From assembly GCA_937859005.1 (NCBI GenBank), contig CALLYR010000042.1:1-16755 (forward strand): a stretch of 16,755 bases of DNA, written 5' to 3'. The position numbers and the translations under genes were made by a program. This document shows, one piece after another, positions 6,776-13,573 of the stretch (its first letter is position 1; each line of letters opens with the position of its first letter). Origin of the DNA: an uncultured Paracoccus sp. (GTDB lineage Bacteria; Pseudomonadota; Alphaproteobacteria; Rhodobacterales; Rhodobacteraceae). Under the pieces are notes generated by a model. The model was not told where the DNA came from and searched no databases. It saw nothing but the letters and a program-made list of their open reading frames with translations.

Positions 6776-7771
6776 CTACCGGCCCGCAGGACGCGTCGCG
6801 GCCCGCAACGCGGCGGCCATGTCGCGCGCAGGCTCGGGCAGCGGCCCATCCGTCGCGCGCAGCCGCGCCGCCGTCCGCGCCAGACGGCCCAGCCAGTCCG
6901 ATTCGCCCGCAGCCTCTGCCGTGACGGTGGATGGCGCGGACATCGCCGCATCCCCGGTCTGCGGTGGACGGATGTCCGGCAGGGAAGGAGAGGCCGGTGG
7001 TGCCGTTGATGGAGCGGCGTGCTGAACCTCTGCCCCGCCCAAGGCTGCCGGCGGCATTGTTTCAGCCTCAGGCATGAAGATGGAAGGGGCGTCAGAAGAC
7101 GCGGCAGGAATGGCAACCTGGGACAGGGCGGGAGAGCGCGCGGGGACCGTATCGGGCACAGAATCCGAGGCAGCGGCTGCAACAGGCGCGGCAGCGGTCG
7201 GCAGGGCAGGACCCGTGTCGCGGCTGGGGGCCAGAGGCGGAATTGTTGCCGGAACCGGATCAGCGGCCGCGTCTGAAGCGGATGCCAGGGCAGATCCGGC
7301 AGCAGGCGGTAGAGAAGAAGCCGCGTCGGCGCCGGGGGCCGGAGCGGGAATCGATGCGGCCTCAGGGGGCGGTTCCGAAGCGGGCGCCGGGGCAGGGACC
7401 GACGCAGGAACCGGGACAGCCGCCGCTGCGGCGAACCGCACCCCCGCAGGGCCGTCGGCGTCCTGCGCCTCTGCCCCCGACTGCCACTCGGGCCCCAGCC
7501 GCGCCGCGCCGCGGGCGCGCAGGCCCGTGCCCTTGTCCGCGGCGATCAGGCGGCGTGCGCCACGGATCGTCATTCCGTCGTCGCGCAGGACCGCAACCAG
7601 TCCCGCCGCCAGCCGCACATCGTCCGGCCGATAATATCGCCGGCCGTCCGCCCGTTTCACCGGAGCCAGTTGCGGGAACTGCGTTTCCCAATAGCGCAGC
7701 ACATGGGTCGCCACGCCGACCAGGCGGGATACTTCGCCGATGCTGCGGAACGCCTCGTGCGATTTCTGCAT
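6776..7771 (-). CDS. MerR-family DNA-binding protein with long Ala/Pro-rich tail
   Basis: Residues 9-75 form a MerR-type winged helix: IGEVSRLVGVATHVLRYWET (11-30), then the KRADGRRYYRPDDV wing (39-52). The next roughly 160 residues (about 110-270) are low-complexity Ala, Pro and Ser with many PAPA/SVP-like units and are probably disordered. A short conserved-looking helix, SDWLGRLARTAARLRA, follows near 290-305. No metal-binding cysteines are present, so it is not a metal-sensing MerR. It lies 19 bp downstream of ihfA on the same strand, an arrangement I know from other Rhodobacterales, and is probably co-transcribed. Its target and effector are unknown. Confidence 0.85.
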   Translation of the reverse strand: MQKSHEAFRSIGEVSRLVGVATHVLRYWETQFPQLAPVKRADGRRYYRPDDVRLAAGLVAVLRDDGMTIRGARRLIAADKGTGLRARGAARLGPEWQSGAEAQDADGPAGVRFAAAAAVPVPASVPAPAPASEPPPEAASIPAPAPGADAASSLPPAAGSALASASDAAADPVPATIPPLAPSRDTGPALPTAAAPVAAAASDSVPDTVPARSPALSQVAIPAASSDAPSIFMPEAETMPPAALGGAEVQHAAPSTAPPASPSLPDIRPPQTGDAAMSAPSTVTAEAAGESDWLGRLARTAARLRATDGPLPEPARDMAAALRAATRPAGR

Positions 7772-7790
7772 GGCGGCCCCGGCCCAGCGA

Positions 7791-8090
7791 TCAGCGGTTC
7801 CCGGCCGCCACCCGTTCCTTCATCAGGTGGGAGGGCCGGAACGACAGGACGCGCCGGGGCGTGATCGGCACCTCTTCCCCGGTCTTGGGGTTGCGGCCGA
7901 TCCGCTCGTTCTTGTCGCGGACCGAAAACGTGCCGAAGGACGAAATCTTCACCTGTTCGCCGCGCACCAGCGCGTCGGAGATGTGGCCCAGCACGCTTTC
8001 GACCAGATGCGCGCTTTCTTGCCGGGACAGGCCGACTTCCCGGAAGACGGCTTCGGCCAGATCCATGCGGGTCAGGGTCTTGTCACTCAT
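7791..8090 (-). CDS. ihfA: Integration host factor alpha subunit
   Basis: A 99-residue DNA-bending protein that pairs with IhfB to bend DNA by about 160 degrees in replication, recombination and transcription. It is full length and typical of the HU/IHF family. The signature region GEQVKISSFGTFSVRDK (residues 44-60) leads into the beta-arm RIGRNPKTGEEVPI (63-76), with the DNA-intercalating proline at P68. The N-terminal TLTRMDLAEAVFREVGLSR is characteristic of IhfA rather than HU. ATG 8090 is chosen because AAGAGG lies 8 nt upstream; extension to 8270 has no family similarity. It is the first gene of an ihfA-merR operon. Confidence 0.96.
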   Translation of the reverse strand: MSDKTLTRMDLAEAVFREVGLSRQESAHLVESVLGHISDALVRGEQVKISSFGTFSVRDKNERIGRNPKTGEEVPITPRRVLSFRPSHLMKERVAAGNR

Positions 8091-8114
8091 CGGGACGGCC
8101 TCTTGGTTGCGGAC

Positions 8115-8143
8115 AGCTTGCGGGCTTGCGAATGGCGAGTCAA
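8115..8143 (-). promoter_or_regulatory. Candidate promoter of ihfA
   Basis: On the minus strand TTGACT (8138-8143) is followed after 17 bp by CAAGCT (8115-8120), a poor -10 box. The start would lie near 8108, leaving a leader of about 18 nt that includes AAGAGG. A CCCCC/GGGGG hairpin (8166-8170 with 8177-8181) sits upstream. The rest of the 191-bp ihfA/zinc-finger spacer shows nothing else I can name. Confidence 0.3.
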
Positions 8144-8281
8144 CAGCCTGCAGTCCCCGTTCGTTCCCCCTGTTGCGGGGGATAGTCCAGCGAAATCCAC
8201 GGCTTTCATTGCAATCCTCGGCACAGCCCCTAGCTTGTGAAGGACAGCAGGAGGCCGGCGGGCGCAGCAAGGGGAAGGGTC

Positions 8282-8554
8282 ATGGCAGGCGGATGGGCGC
8301 ATGACGGCGCAGTCAACGAACAGATCGAGGTCAGTACGCAGGAGGCGCTGGAGCGCGTCCGCCTGCGGGCGCGCGGTGCGGGCGAAAGTCTGCGCGACTG
8401 CGCCGACTGCGGCGAGCCGATCCCCGAGGCCCGGCGGCTGGCGCAACCGGGCGTCAGGCTGTGCATCGAATGCCAGTCCGAGGACGACCGCGCCCGGCGG
8501 CCGCAGGCTGGGGCCATCAATCGCCGCGCGTCCAAGGACAGCCTGCTGAAATAG
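8282..8554 (+). CDS. DksA/TraR-type C4 zinc-finger protein
   Basis: A 90-residue protein with one four-cysteine zinc finger: C40-x2-C43 (CADCGEPIPEARR) and C61-x2-C64 (LCIECQ). The motif and spacing match the DksA/TraR zinc-finger family, whose members act at the RNA polymerase secondary channel. It lacks the long N-terminal coiled coil of DksA, so it resembles the short TraR/YbiI-like members, whose roles are mostly unknown. ATG 8282 is preceded by AGGGGAAGG (8269-8277); an upstream ATG at 8237 is less likely. The gene is divergent from ihfA and convergent with the regulator gene. Confidence 0.85.
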   Translation: MAGGWAHDGAVNEQIEVSTQEALERVRLRARGAGESLRDCADCGEPIPEARRLAQPGVRLCIECQSEDDRARRPQAGAINRRASKDSLLK

Positions 8555-8563
8555 CGCCGGACC

Positions 8564-10040
8564 CTAGGCCGCCCCGTGGAAGCGGGGCGTCTGCGCCGCT
8601 GCAGAGGCCAGCGCCGCGACCCCCGGCGCGATCCGGTCGGACGCGATCGAGCCGAAGCCCAGCCGGAAATAGGGGCAGGGCACGGGGGGATGTTCGAAGA
8701 ACACCGCCCCCGGCTCGATCAGCACCCCCTGCGTCAGCGCCTGCCGGGCCAGGTCGGCGCTGTCGATGCCGGGCGGCGCTGGTCCCGCCCTCGCGGTCCG
8801 TGCCCGCGAGGCGGAACGGGGTCCGCTCCAGCGCCTCGATCAGCGCGGCGCGCCTGCGCGCCATTTCCGCCCGCAGCCGCGTGATATGCGCATCATAATG
8901 CCCCAGCGCCAGGAAATAGGCCGTCACGCGCTGCAACTGGCTGGGCGGGTGGCGCAGGATCGTGGCGCGCAGGGCGCGCGCCGCCTCGATCAGCGGGGCC
9001 GAGGCGACCAGATAGCCGAGCCGCAGCCCCGGAAACAGCGACTTGGAAAAGCTGCCCAGATAGATGACCCGCCCGGCATCATCCATCGATTTCAGCGCGG
9101 GCATGGGCGGGGCCAGATAGGACATCTCGAAATCGTAATCGTCCTCGATCACCAGGAAATTGTCGCTCGATGCCCGGCGCAGCAGCGCCTCGCGCCGCTC
9201 CATCGGCATGGTGGCGCCGGTCGGGATGTGGTGGCTGGGGGTGATGGTCACGATGCGCGTCCCCGGCGGAATCGCGTCCACCTCGATGCCGCCCGCGTCC
9301 ACGGGGACAAGGCGCATGGGCGCGCCGCGCGCGCGCAGGGTTTCGGCGAAATCGGGATAGCCCGGCTCCTCGATCGCCGCGGGGCGGCCGGCCGTCGCCA
9401 GCAGCGCCATCACGATGTAAAGCGCATTCTGCGAGCCCACCGTTATCAGCACCTGATCGGGCGTGGCCGCGATGCCCCGCCGCGGCAGGGTGGACGAACA
9501 GATATGGTCGATCAGCATGGGATCGTCCTGCGCCATCAGATCGACCGTCAGCCCGCCGAAGTCCCGCACCCCCAGCGCATGGCGCGCGCAATCGCGCCAT
9601 GCGGCAAGGTCGAACAGCCGTGGATCGGCCTGCCCGAAGATGAAGGGATAGGGATGGTTGCGCCAGTCCGCAGGCTTGCGGATCACCCGCCTGCGCGGGC
9701 ATGGCGCGGCCAGCCAGCCTTCCCAGGCCACCCGCTCGCCCGGAGCGTCGGGCGCCTGCACGGCGACGCGCCGGTTGGGCACCGTGTCGGCCACCACGAA
9801 CCCCGACCGCGGCCGGCTTTCGATATAGCCCAGCGCGACAAGCTCGGCATAGACCAGCGTCACCGTCATCCGCGACACGTCCACCCCTTCGGCCAGTTCG
9901 CGGGTGGAGGGCAGGCGTGTGCCTGGCGGGCTGCGCGATTCAAGGATGGCCGCGATCACGCCTTCGATCAGGCGCGATTGCAGCGGCCGGTCCCCGGCGC
10001 CCCGAAGCCGGATCGAATCGAGAGGCAGCATCGCGGCCAT
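8564..10040 (-). pseudogene. tauR: TauR-like MocR/GntR-family taurine regulator, frameshifted
   Basis: The N-terminal GntR winged helix (about residues 17-85, with LPSTRELAEGVDVSRMTVTLVY) is followed by an aminotransferase-like PLP domain, which makes this a MocR/PdxR-type regulator. SFSKSLFPGLRLGY carries the PLP-binding Lys333, and IEDDYDFEM lies at 298-306. After GTDREGGT (413-420) the frame is lost: the open frame runs on to 8517 with 87 unrelated residues and overlaps the 3' end of the zinc-finger gene. In another frame, from about 8774 down to the TAG at 8564-8566, 69 residues give a normal MocR C-terminus with VLIEPGAVFFEH and YFRLGFGSI. The divergent taurine genes and the direct-repeat operator identify it as tauR. 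A sequencing error is possible. Confidence 0.8.
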
Positions 10041-10043
10041 GAT

Positions 10044-10075
10044 CTGGACCTAACTCTATTCTCAACTGGACCTAT
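10044..10075 (+). promoter_or_regulatory. TauR operator: two direct repeats
   Basis: CTGGACCTAA (10044-10053) and CTGGACCTAT (10066-10075) repeat in the same orientation, 22 bp start to start, about two helical turns and so on one face of the DNA. They match the CTGGAC(C/T)TAA direct repeats that I recall being reported as TauR sites in Rhodobacter capsulatus. The first copy reads TTAGGTCCAG on the tauR strand and supplies the only Shine-Dalgarno-like AGG before ATG 10040. Confidence 0.8.
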
Positions 10076-10098
10076 GACGCGACACTACGCCGCGTCAT
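10074..10098. repeat. 8-bp perfect inverted repeat in the tauR-tauK spacer
   Basis: ATGACGCG (10074-10081) and CGCGTCAT (10091-10098) are exact reverse complements with 9 bp between them. The left arm shares its first two bases with the second TauR repeat. It could be a second operator or a hairpin in the tauK leader. Confidence 0.6.
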
Positions 10099-10154
10099 GT
10101 TGCACGCCAAGCCGCATCCGAAGACGGCGCAACCACTTGACAGGGAGATACCGT

Positions 10155-11162
10155 ATGAACCTCACCCGTATCCTGCGCCATGGCGTGGCCGTATGCGCAC
10201 TGACCGTGGCCGCCGCGCTGCCGGCCGGCGCCAAGGAATTCAAGATCGCGGTCGGCGACGGTGCCGGCGGCACGCAGGAAGCCCTGGGCAAGGCCTTCAT
10301 CGCCGCTCTGGAAAAGCAGACCGGCGGCGCCCATACGGGCAAGCTGTTCCTGAACGGCCAGCTCGGCGACGAGCAGGACACCGTCAGCGCCGCCGCGACC
10401 GGCACGCTGGATTTCTCGATCCTGGCCATCAACAACATCACGCCGTTCTCGCCCACGGTCGGCGTGCTGACCATGCCCTATGTCATCATGTCCCAGGACG
10501 ACGCCGAAAAGCTGACCCAGGGCGAGATCGGCCAGTCGCTGATCGACCAGACCATCGAGGACGCGGGCGTGCGCATCCTGGGCTGGGGCTATTCGGGCTT
10601 TCGTGTCCTGACCAATTCGAAGAAGCCGGTGCAGACGGTCGATGACCTGAAGGGCCTGGTGATCCGCGTGCCCAAGAACGAGATCATGATCGAGACCTAC
10701 AAGGCCTGGGGCGTGGACCCGACCCCGATGGCCTGGTCGGAAACCTTCGCGGCGCTGCAGCAGGGGGTCGTGGACGGGCAGGACAATCCGTACATGACCG
10801 TCAATGCGATGAAGTTCTACGAAGTCCAGAAGTACATCACGAACATCCGCTATATCTTCTCGATCGAGCCGCTGGTCGTGTCCGAGCAACTGTTCCAGTC
10901 GCTGTCCCCCGAGGAACAGCAGCAACTGGTCGAGGCGGGCAAGGAGGCGACCCAAGCCTCCAGCGAATTCCTGCGCGTCGAGGAAACCAAGATCAAGGAC
11001 GAACTGGTCAAGCGCGGGATGGAGATCAGCGATCCCGCCGACGGCGAGAAGCAGTTCATCGAACTGGCGACCAGCAAGGTCTGGCCCAGGTTCGTGGACA
11101 CCATCGGCGGCAAGGAGGTGCTGGACCGCGCCCTGGCCGCGCTGGGCCGCCCGGCCTCGTAA
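10155..11162 (+). CDS. tauK: Taurine TRAP transporter, periplasmic binding protein (DctP family)
   Basis: A 335-residue periplasmic solute receptor. The signal peptide spans residues 1-26 (MNLTRILRHG basic start, hydrophobic core, ALPAGA cleavage site). DctP-family features are NGQLGDEQDTVSAAATGTLD (67-86), the ligand-binding arginine in GLVIRVP (R171), and QQGVVDGQDNP (202-212). It should capture taurine and deliver it to TauLM. ATG 10155 follows AGGGAGA (10142-10148). It is the first gene of tauKLM-tauXY-xsc, under the TauR repeats. Taurine as ligand is inferred from the neighbours; the related isethionate system IseKLM is the main alternative. Confidence 0.88.
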   Translation: MNLTRILRHGVAVCALTVAAALPAGAKEFKIAVGDGAGGTQEALGKAFIAALEKQTGGAHTGKLFLNGQLGDEQDTVSAAATGTLDFSILAINNITPFSPTVGVLTMPYVIMSQDDAEKLTQGEIGQSLIDQTIEDAGVRILGWGYSGFRVLTNSKKPVQTVDDLKGLVIRVPKNEIMIETYKAWGVDPTPMAWSETFAALQQGVVDGQDNPYMTVNAMKFYEVQKYITNIRYIFSIEPLVVSEQLFQSLSPEEQQQLVEAGKEATQASSEFLRVEETKIKDELVKRGMEISDPADGEKQFIELATSKVWPRFVDTIGGKEVLDRALAALGRPAS

Positions 11163-11180
11163 GCCACACGTCTCCCCCTC

Positions 11181-11222
11181 GCGGCGGCGCGCACCGTCAG
11201 GCAGCGGCCGCCGCACTTTTTT
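11181..11222 (+). terminator. Terminator-like hairpin between tauK and tauL
   Basis: GCGGCGGC (11181-11188) pairs exactly with GCCGCCGC (11207-11214) across an 18-nt loop, and six T follow (11217-11222). It probably acts as a partial terminator, giving more tauK than tauLM message, or as a 3' stabiliser. Confidence 0.7.
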
Positions 11223-11255
11223 CCCGCGCATCCGCATCATGTCGGAGGATGGATC

Positions 11256-11807
11256 ATGCGTGCCGTCTGGCAGCATCTCGACCATATCGAAAGCTACATA
11301 TGCCGGGCGCTGCTGGCCGTCTTCGTGACGCTGCTGTTCGTCCAGATCGTCGCCCGGCAGGTCTTCGGCACCTCGATCACCTGGATCGAGGAGCTGTCCG
11401 TCATCCTGTTCGTCTGGTTCGCCTATTTCGGGGCAAGCTATGCTGCGCGCATGGCCGCCCACAACCGGGTGACCTTCCACATCAAGATGCTTCCGCGCCG
11501 GCTCGGCAATCTGGTCGAGGCGGTGGGCGACGCGTTCTGGGTGCTGTTCAACGTCGTCTTCATCTGGTTCGCGATCCAGTACATCGGCGCGCTGAAGCCG
11601 TTCGTGAAGGCGCAGACGCTGGGTTGGCCGATGAAATGGGTGATGGCGCCCATGGTCGTGGCCTTCATCCTGATGACGCTCCGCATCATTCAGGTCAACT
11701 ACATGAAACTGATCCTGGGCATCGAGATGCGCGACCCCGACGAGGTGGCGATCGAATCCGAGCTCGATCTTGCCGAACAGGAACTGCCGGGACGGGGAAA
11801 GGTCTGA
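11256..11807 (+). CDS. tauL: Taurine TRAP transporter, small membrane subunit (DctQ family)
   Basis: A 183-residue inner-membrane protein with four hydrophobic segments, at about residues 17-34, 47-64, 93-112 and 127-145. The segment ITWIEELSVILFVWFAYFG (41-59) and the following MAAHNRVTF are typical of DctQ subunits. It pairs with TauM to form the membrane part of the sodium-driven importer. The start is supported by GGAGG (11244-11248). Its stop overlaps the tauM start by one base (TGATG), indicating coupling. The C-terminus is acidic and cytoplasmic-looking. Confidence 0.9.
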   Translation: MRAVWQHLDHIESYICRALLAVFVTLLFVQIVARQVFGTSITWIEELSVILFVWFAYFGASYAARMAAHNRVTFHIKMLPRRLGNLVEAVGDAFWVLFNVVFIWFAIQYIGALKPFVKAQTLGWPMKWVMAPMVVAFILMTLRIIQVNYMKLILGIEMRDPDEVAIESELDLAEQELPGRGKV

Positions 11808-13147
11808 TGGACAGCGCAATCATCCAGGTTCTGTTCGGAACCTTCGCAATCCTGCTGGTGATCGGGGCGCCGATCTCGGTGGGCCTGGGCGTCTCGGCGC
11901 TTTTCACGATGTGGTATCTGGGCGACAACCCGATCAAGATGGTGCAGATGGCCTGGTCCTCGGTGGGCTCGTTCCCGCTGATGGCGCTGCCCTCGTTCAT
12001 CCTGGCGGGCGCGCTGATGGAGGCTGCCGGCATCTCGCGCCGCCTCATCACGGTGGCCGAAAGCCTGGCCGGGCCGTTCACCGGCGGCATCTCGGCCGCG
12101 ACCATCATCGCCTGCGTGTTCTTCGGCGCGATTTCCGGCTCGGGCCCGGCCACCACGGCCGCGGTCGGCATGCTGATGATCCCGGCGATGGCGCGGGCGG
12201 GCTATGCCAAGTCCTATGGCGCGGCGGTGACCGCCAGCGCGGGCGGCCTCGGCATCGTCATCCCGCCGTCGATCCCGATGGTGATCTTCGGCATCTCGGC
12301 CATGGGCATGCAGGCGCCGCCCGAGGCGATCGAGAAGTTCGGCCAGTTCCAGACCGTCTCGATCAGCAAGCTGTTCATCGCGGGCTTCCTGCCCGGCTTC
12401 CTGATGGCCGGGGCGCTGCTGGTCGCCAACTATTTCCGCGCCCGCCGCGCCGGATACTGGGGCGGGACCGAGCCGCTGTCGCTCGCCAAGATCGCGACTG
12501 CCCTTTACCGCGGCTTCTGGTCGGTGCTGGCGCCGCTGGTGATCCTGGGCGGCATCTATGCGGGCTTCTTCACCCCCACCGAGGCCGCGATCGTCGCCAT
12601 CTTCTATACGCTGTTCGTCGGCATCGTCATCTACCGCGAGGTCAACCTGCGCGAGATCATGAACGCGCTGGAAGCGACGACCTGGTTGACCGGGCGGGTG
12701 TTGCTGGTGCTGTTCACCGCGACCATCTTCGGCCGCATCCTGGTGGAAAACCAGATCCCCGCGCATCTGGCCGACAGCCTGCTGTCGCTGACCACCAGCA
12801 AGGTTGCGATCTGGGCGATCATGATCGGCTTCCTGCTCGTTGTCGGCATGTTCATGGAGACGCTGGCCGCGATCATGATCCTGGTGCCGGTGATGCTGCC
12901 CGTGGCCTACAGCGTCGGCATCGACCCGATCCACTTCGGCATCGTGATGATCTGCACGCTGTCGGTGGGCTTCATCACCCCGCCCCTGGGCGAGAACCTG
13001 TTCATCGCCTCGGGCATCTCGAAGCTCGACTACGAGGTGATCGCGGCCAAGGCGATCCCCTTCATGCTGTCGCTGGCGATCGCCATCGCCATCATCGCCG
13101 CCTTCCCCCAGATCGCGCTGTGGCTGCCCCGCGCGATGGGCTATTGA
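11807..13147 (+). CDS. tauM: Taurine TRAP transporter, large membrane subunit (DctM family)
   Basis: A 446-residue inner-membrane protein, the transport-catalysing subunit of the TRAP importer. It is almost wholly hydrophobic, with a dozen or more segments. DctM/IT-superfamily signatures are ISGSGPATTAAVGMLMIPAM (near 109-130), AGGLGIVIPPSIPMVIFG, GFFTPTEAAIVAIFYTL and VGFITPPLGENLFIASG. The two repeat halves expected of this superfamily are visible as paired PP-containing motifs. ATG 11807 overlaps the tauL stop, with GGGGAAAGG just upstream. Assignment to taurine comes from the operon. Confidence 0.92.
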   Translation: MDSAIIQVLFGTFAILLVIGAPISVGLGVSALFTMWYLGDNPIKMVQMAWSSVGSFPLMALPSFILAGALMEAAGISRRLITVAESLAGPFTGGISAATIIACVFFGAISGSGPATTAAVGMLMIPAMARAGYAKSYGAAVTASAGGLGIVIPPSIPMVIFGISAMGMQAPPEAIEKFGQFQTVSISKLFIAGFLPGFLMAGALLVANYFRARRAGYWGGTEPLSLAKIATALYRGFWSVLAPLVILGGIYAGFFTPTEAAIVAIFYTLFVGIVIYREVNLREIMNALEATTWLTGRVLLVLFTATIFGRILVENQIPAHLADSLLSLTTSKVAIWAIMIGFLLVVGMFMETLAAIMILVPVMLPVAYSVGIDPIHFGIVMICTLSVGFITPPLGENLFIASGISKLDYEVIAAKAIPFMLSLAIAIAIIAAFPQIALWLPRAMGY

Positions 13148-13164
13148 CCAAAGGAGTTATCCAC

Positions 13165-13563
13165 GTGACCAGCAAGAACCTGACCGCCGACGACCTGAAG
13201 GCCACCTTCGACGCCTTCAACCGCCATGACATCGACGGCGTCATGACCCACTTTGCCGATGACTGCGTGTTCTATACCGTGGCGGGCGACAACGAATACG
13301 GCAACAAGGTCGAGGGCCGCGAGGCCATCGCCAGGGCCTTCGAGGGCGTCTGGACCTCGATGCCGGACGTGCAGTGGGCCGACCACGAGCACTTCATGTC
13401 CCAGGACGGCACCCGCGGCGTCAGCCAGTGGACCTTCCGCGCCACCAATCCCGACGGGACGCGGACCGAGGTGCAGGGCGCCGACCTGTTCCGCATCCGG
13501 GACGGCCGGATCGTCGAGAAGCAGGCGATCCGCAAGCAACGCCCCGCCATTCCCGCCAAGTGA
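13165..13563 (+). CDS. tauX: Taurine dehydrogenase small subunit (SnoaL/NTF2-like)
   Basis: A 132-residue protein with the cone-shaped SnoaL/NTF2-like fold pattern: an N-terminal helix (LKATFDAFNRHDIDGVMTHF), the strand segment CVFYTVAG, a GREAIARAFEGVW helix and a C-terminal sheet with QGADLFRIRDGRIVEK. It is named TauX because it lies directly before the FAD subunit in a taurine cluster, as in Paracoccus and Rhodobacter, where TauXY is described as a cytochrome-linked taurine dehydrogenase. How such a small protein contributes is not clear. It starts at GTG 13165 with AAGGAG (13151-13156) 8 nt upstream. It has no signal peptide. A stand-alone ketosteroid-isomerase-like enzyme is the alternative reading. 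Confidence 0.78.
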   Translation: MTSKNLTADDLKATFDAFNRHDIDGVMTHFADDCVFYTVAGDNEYGNKVEGREAIARAFEGVWTSMPDVQWADHEHFMSQDGTRGVSQWTFRATNPDGTRTEVQGADLFRIRDGRIVEKQAIRKQRPAIPAK

Positions 13564-13573
13564 GGCCCGGACC

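Noticed and set aside
8517..8780. The last 87 residues of the open tauR frame as a real C-terminus
   Set aside because: The segment is Gly/Ala/Arg-rich shadow sequence and overlaps the zinc-finger gene, while the true family C-terminus is readable in another frame.
10137..10142. TTGACA just before tauK as a -35 box
   Set aside because: It lies 12 bp before the start codon and abuts the Shine-Dalgarno, so transcription from it would begin inside the gene; chance match more likely.
8766..10154. N-terminal extension of tauK running back across tauR to 8766
   Set aside because: tauK has a proper signal peptide and Shine-Dalgarno at 10155; the upstream part is antisense to tauR.
10155..13147. 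Isethionate (IseKLM) or C4-dicarboxylate TRAP transporter
   Set aside because: No isethionate dehydrogenase is present; taurine dehydrogenase genes and TauR-like repeats point to taurine. A broader sulfonate range cannot be excluded.
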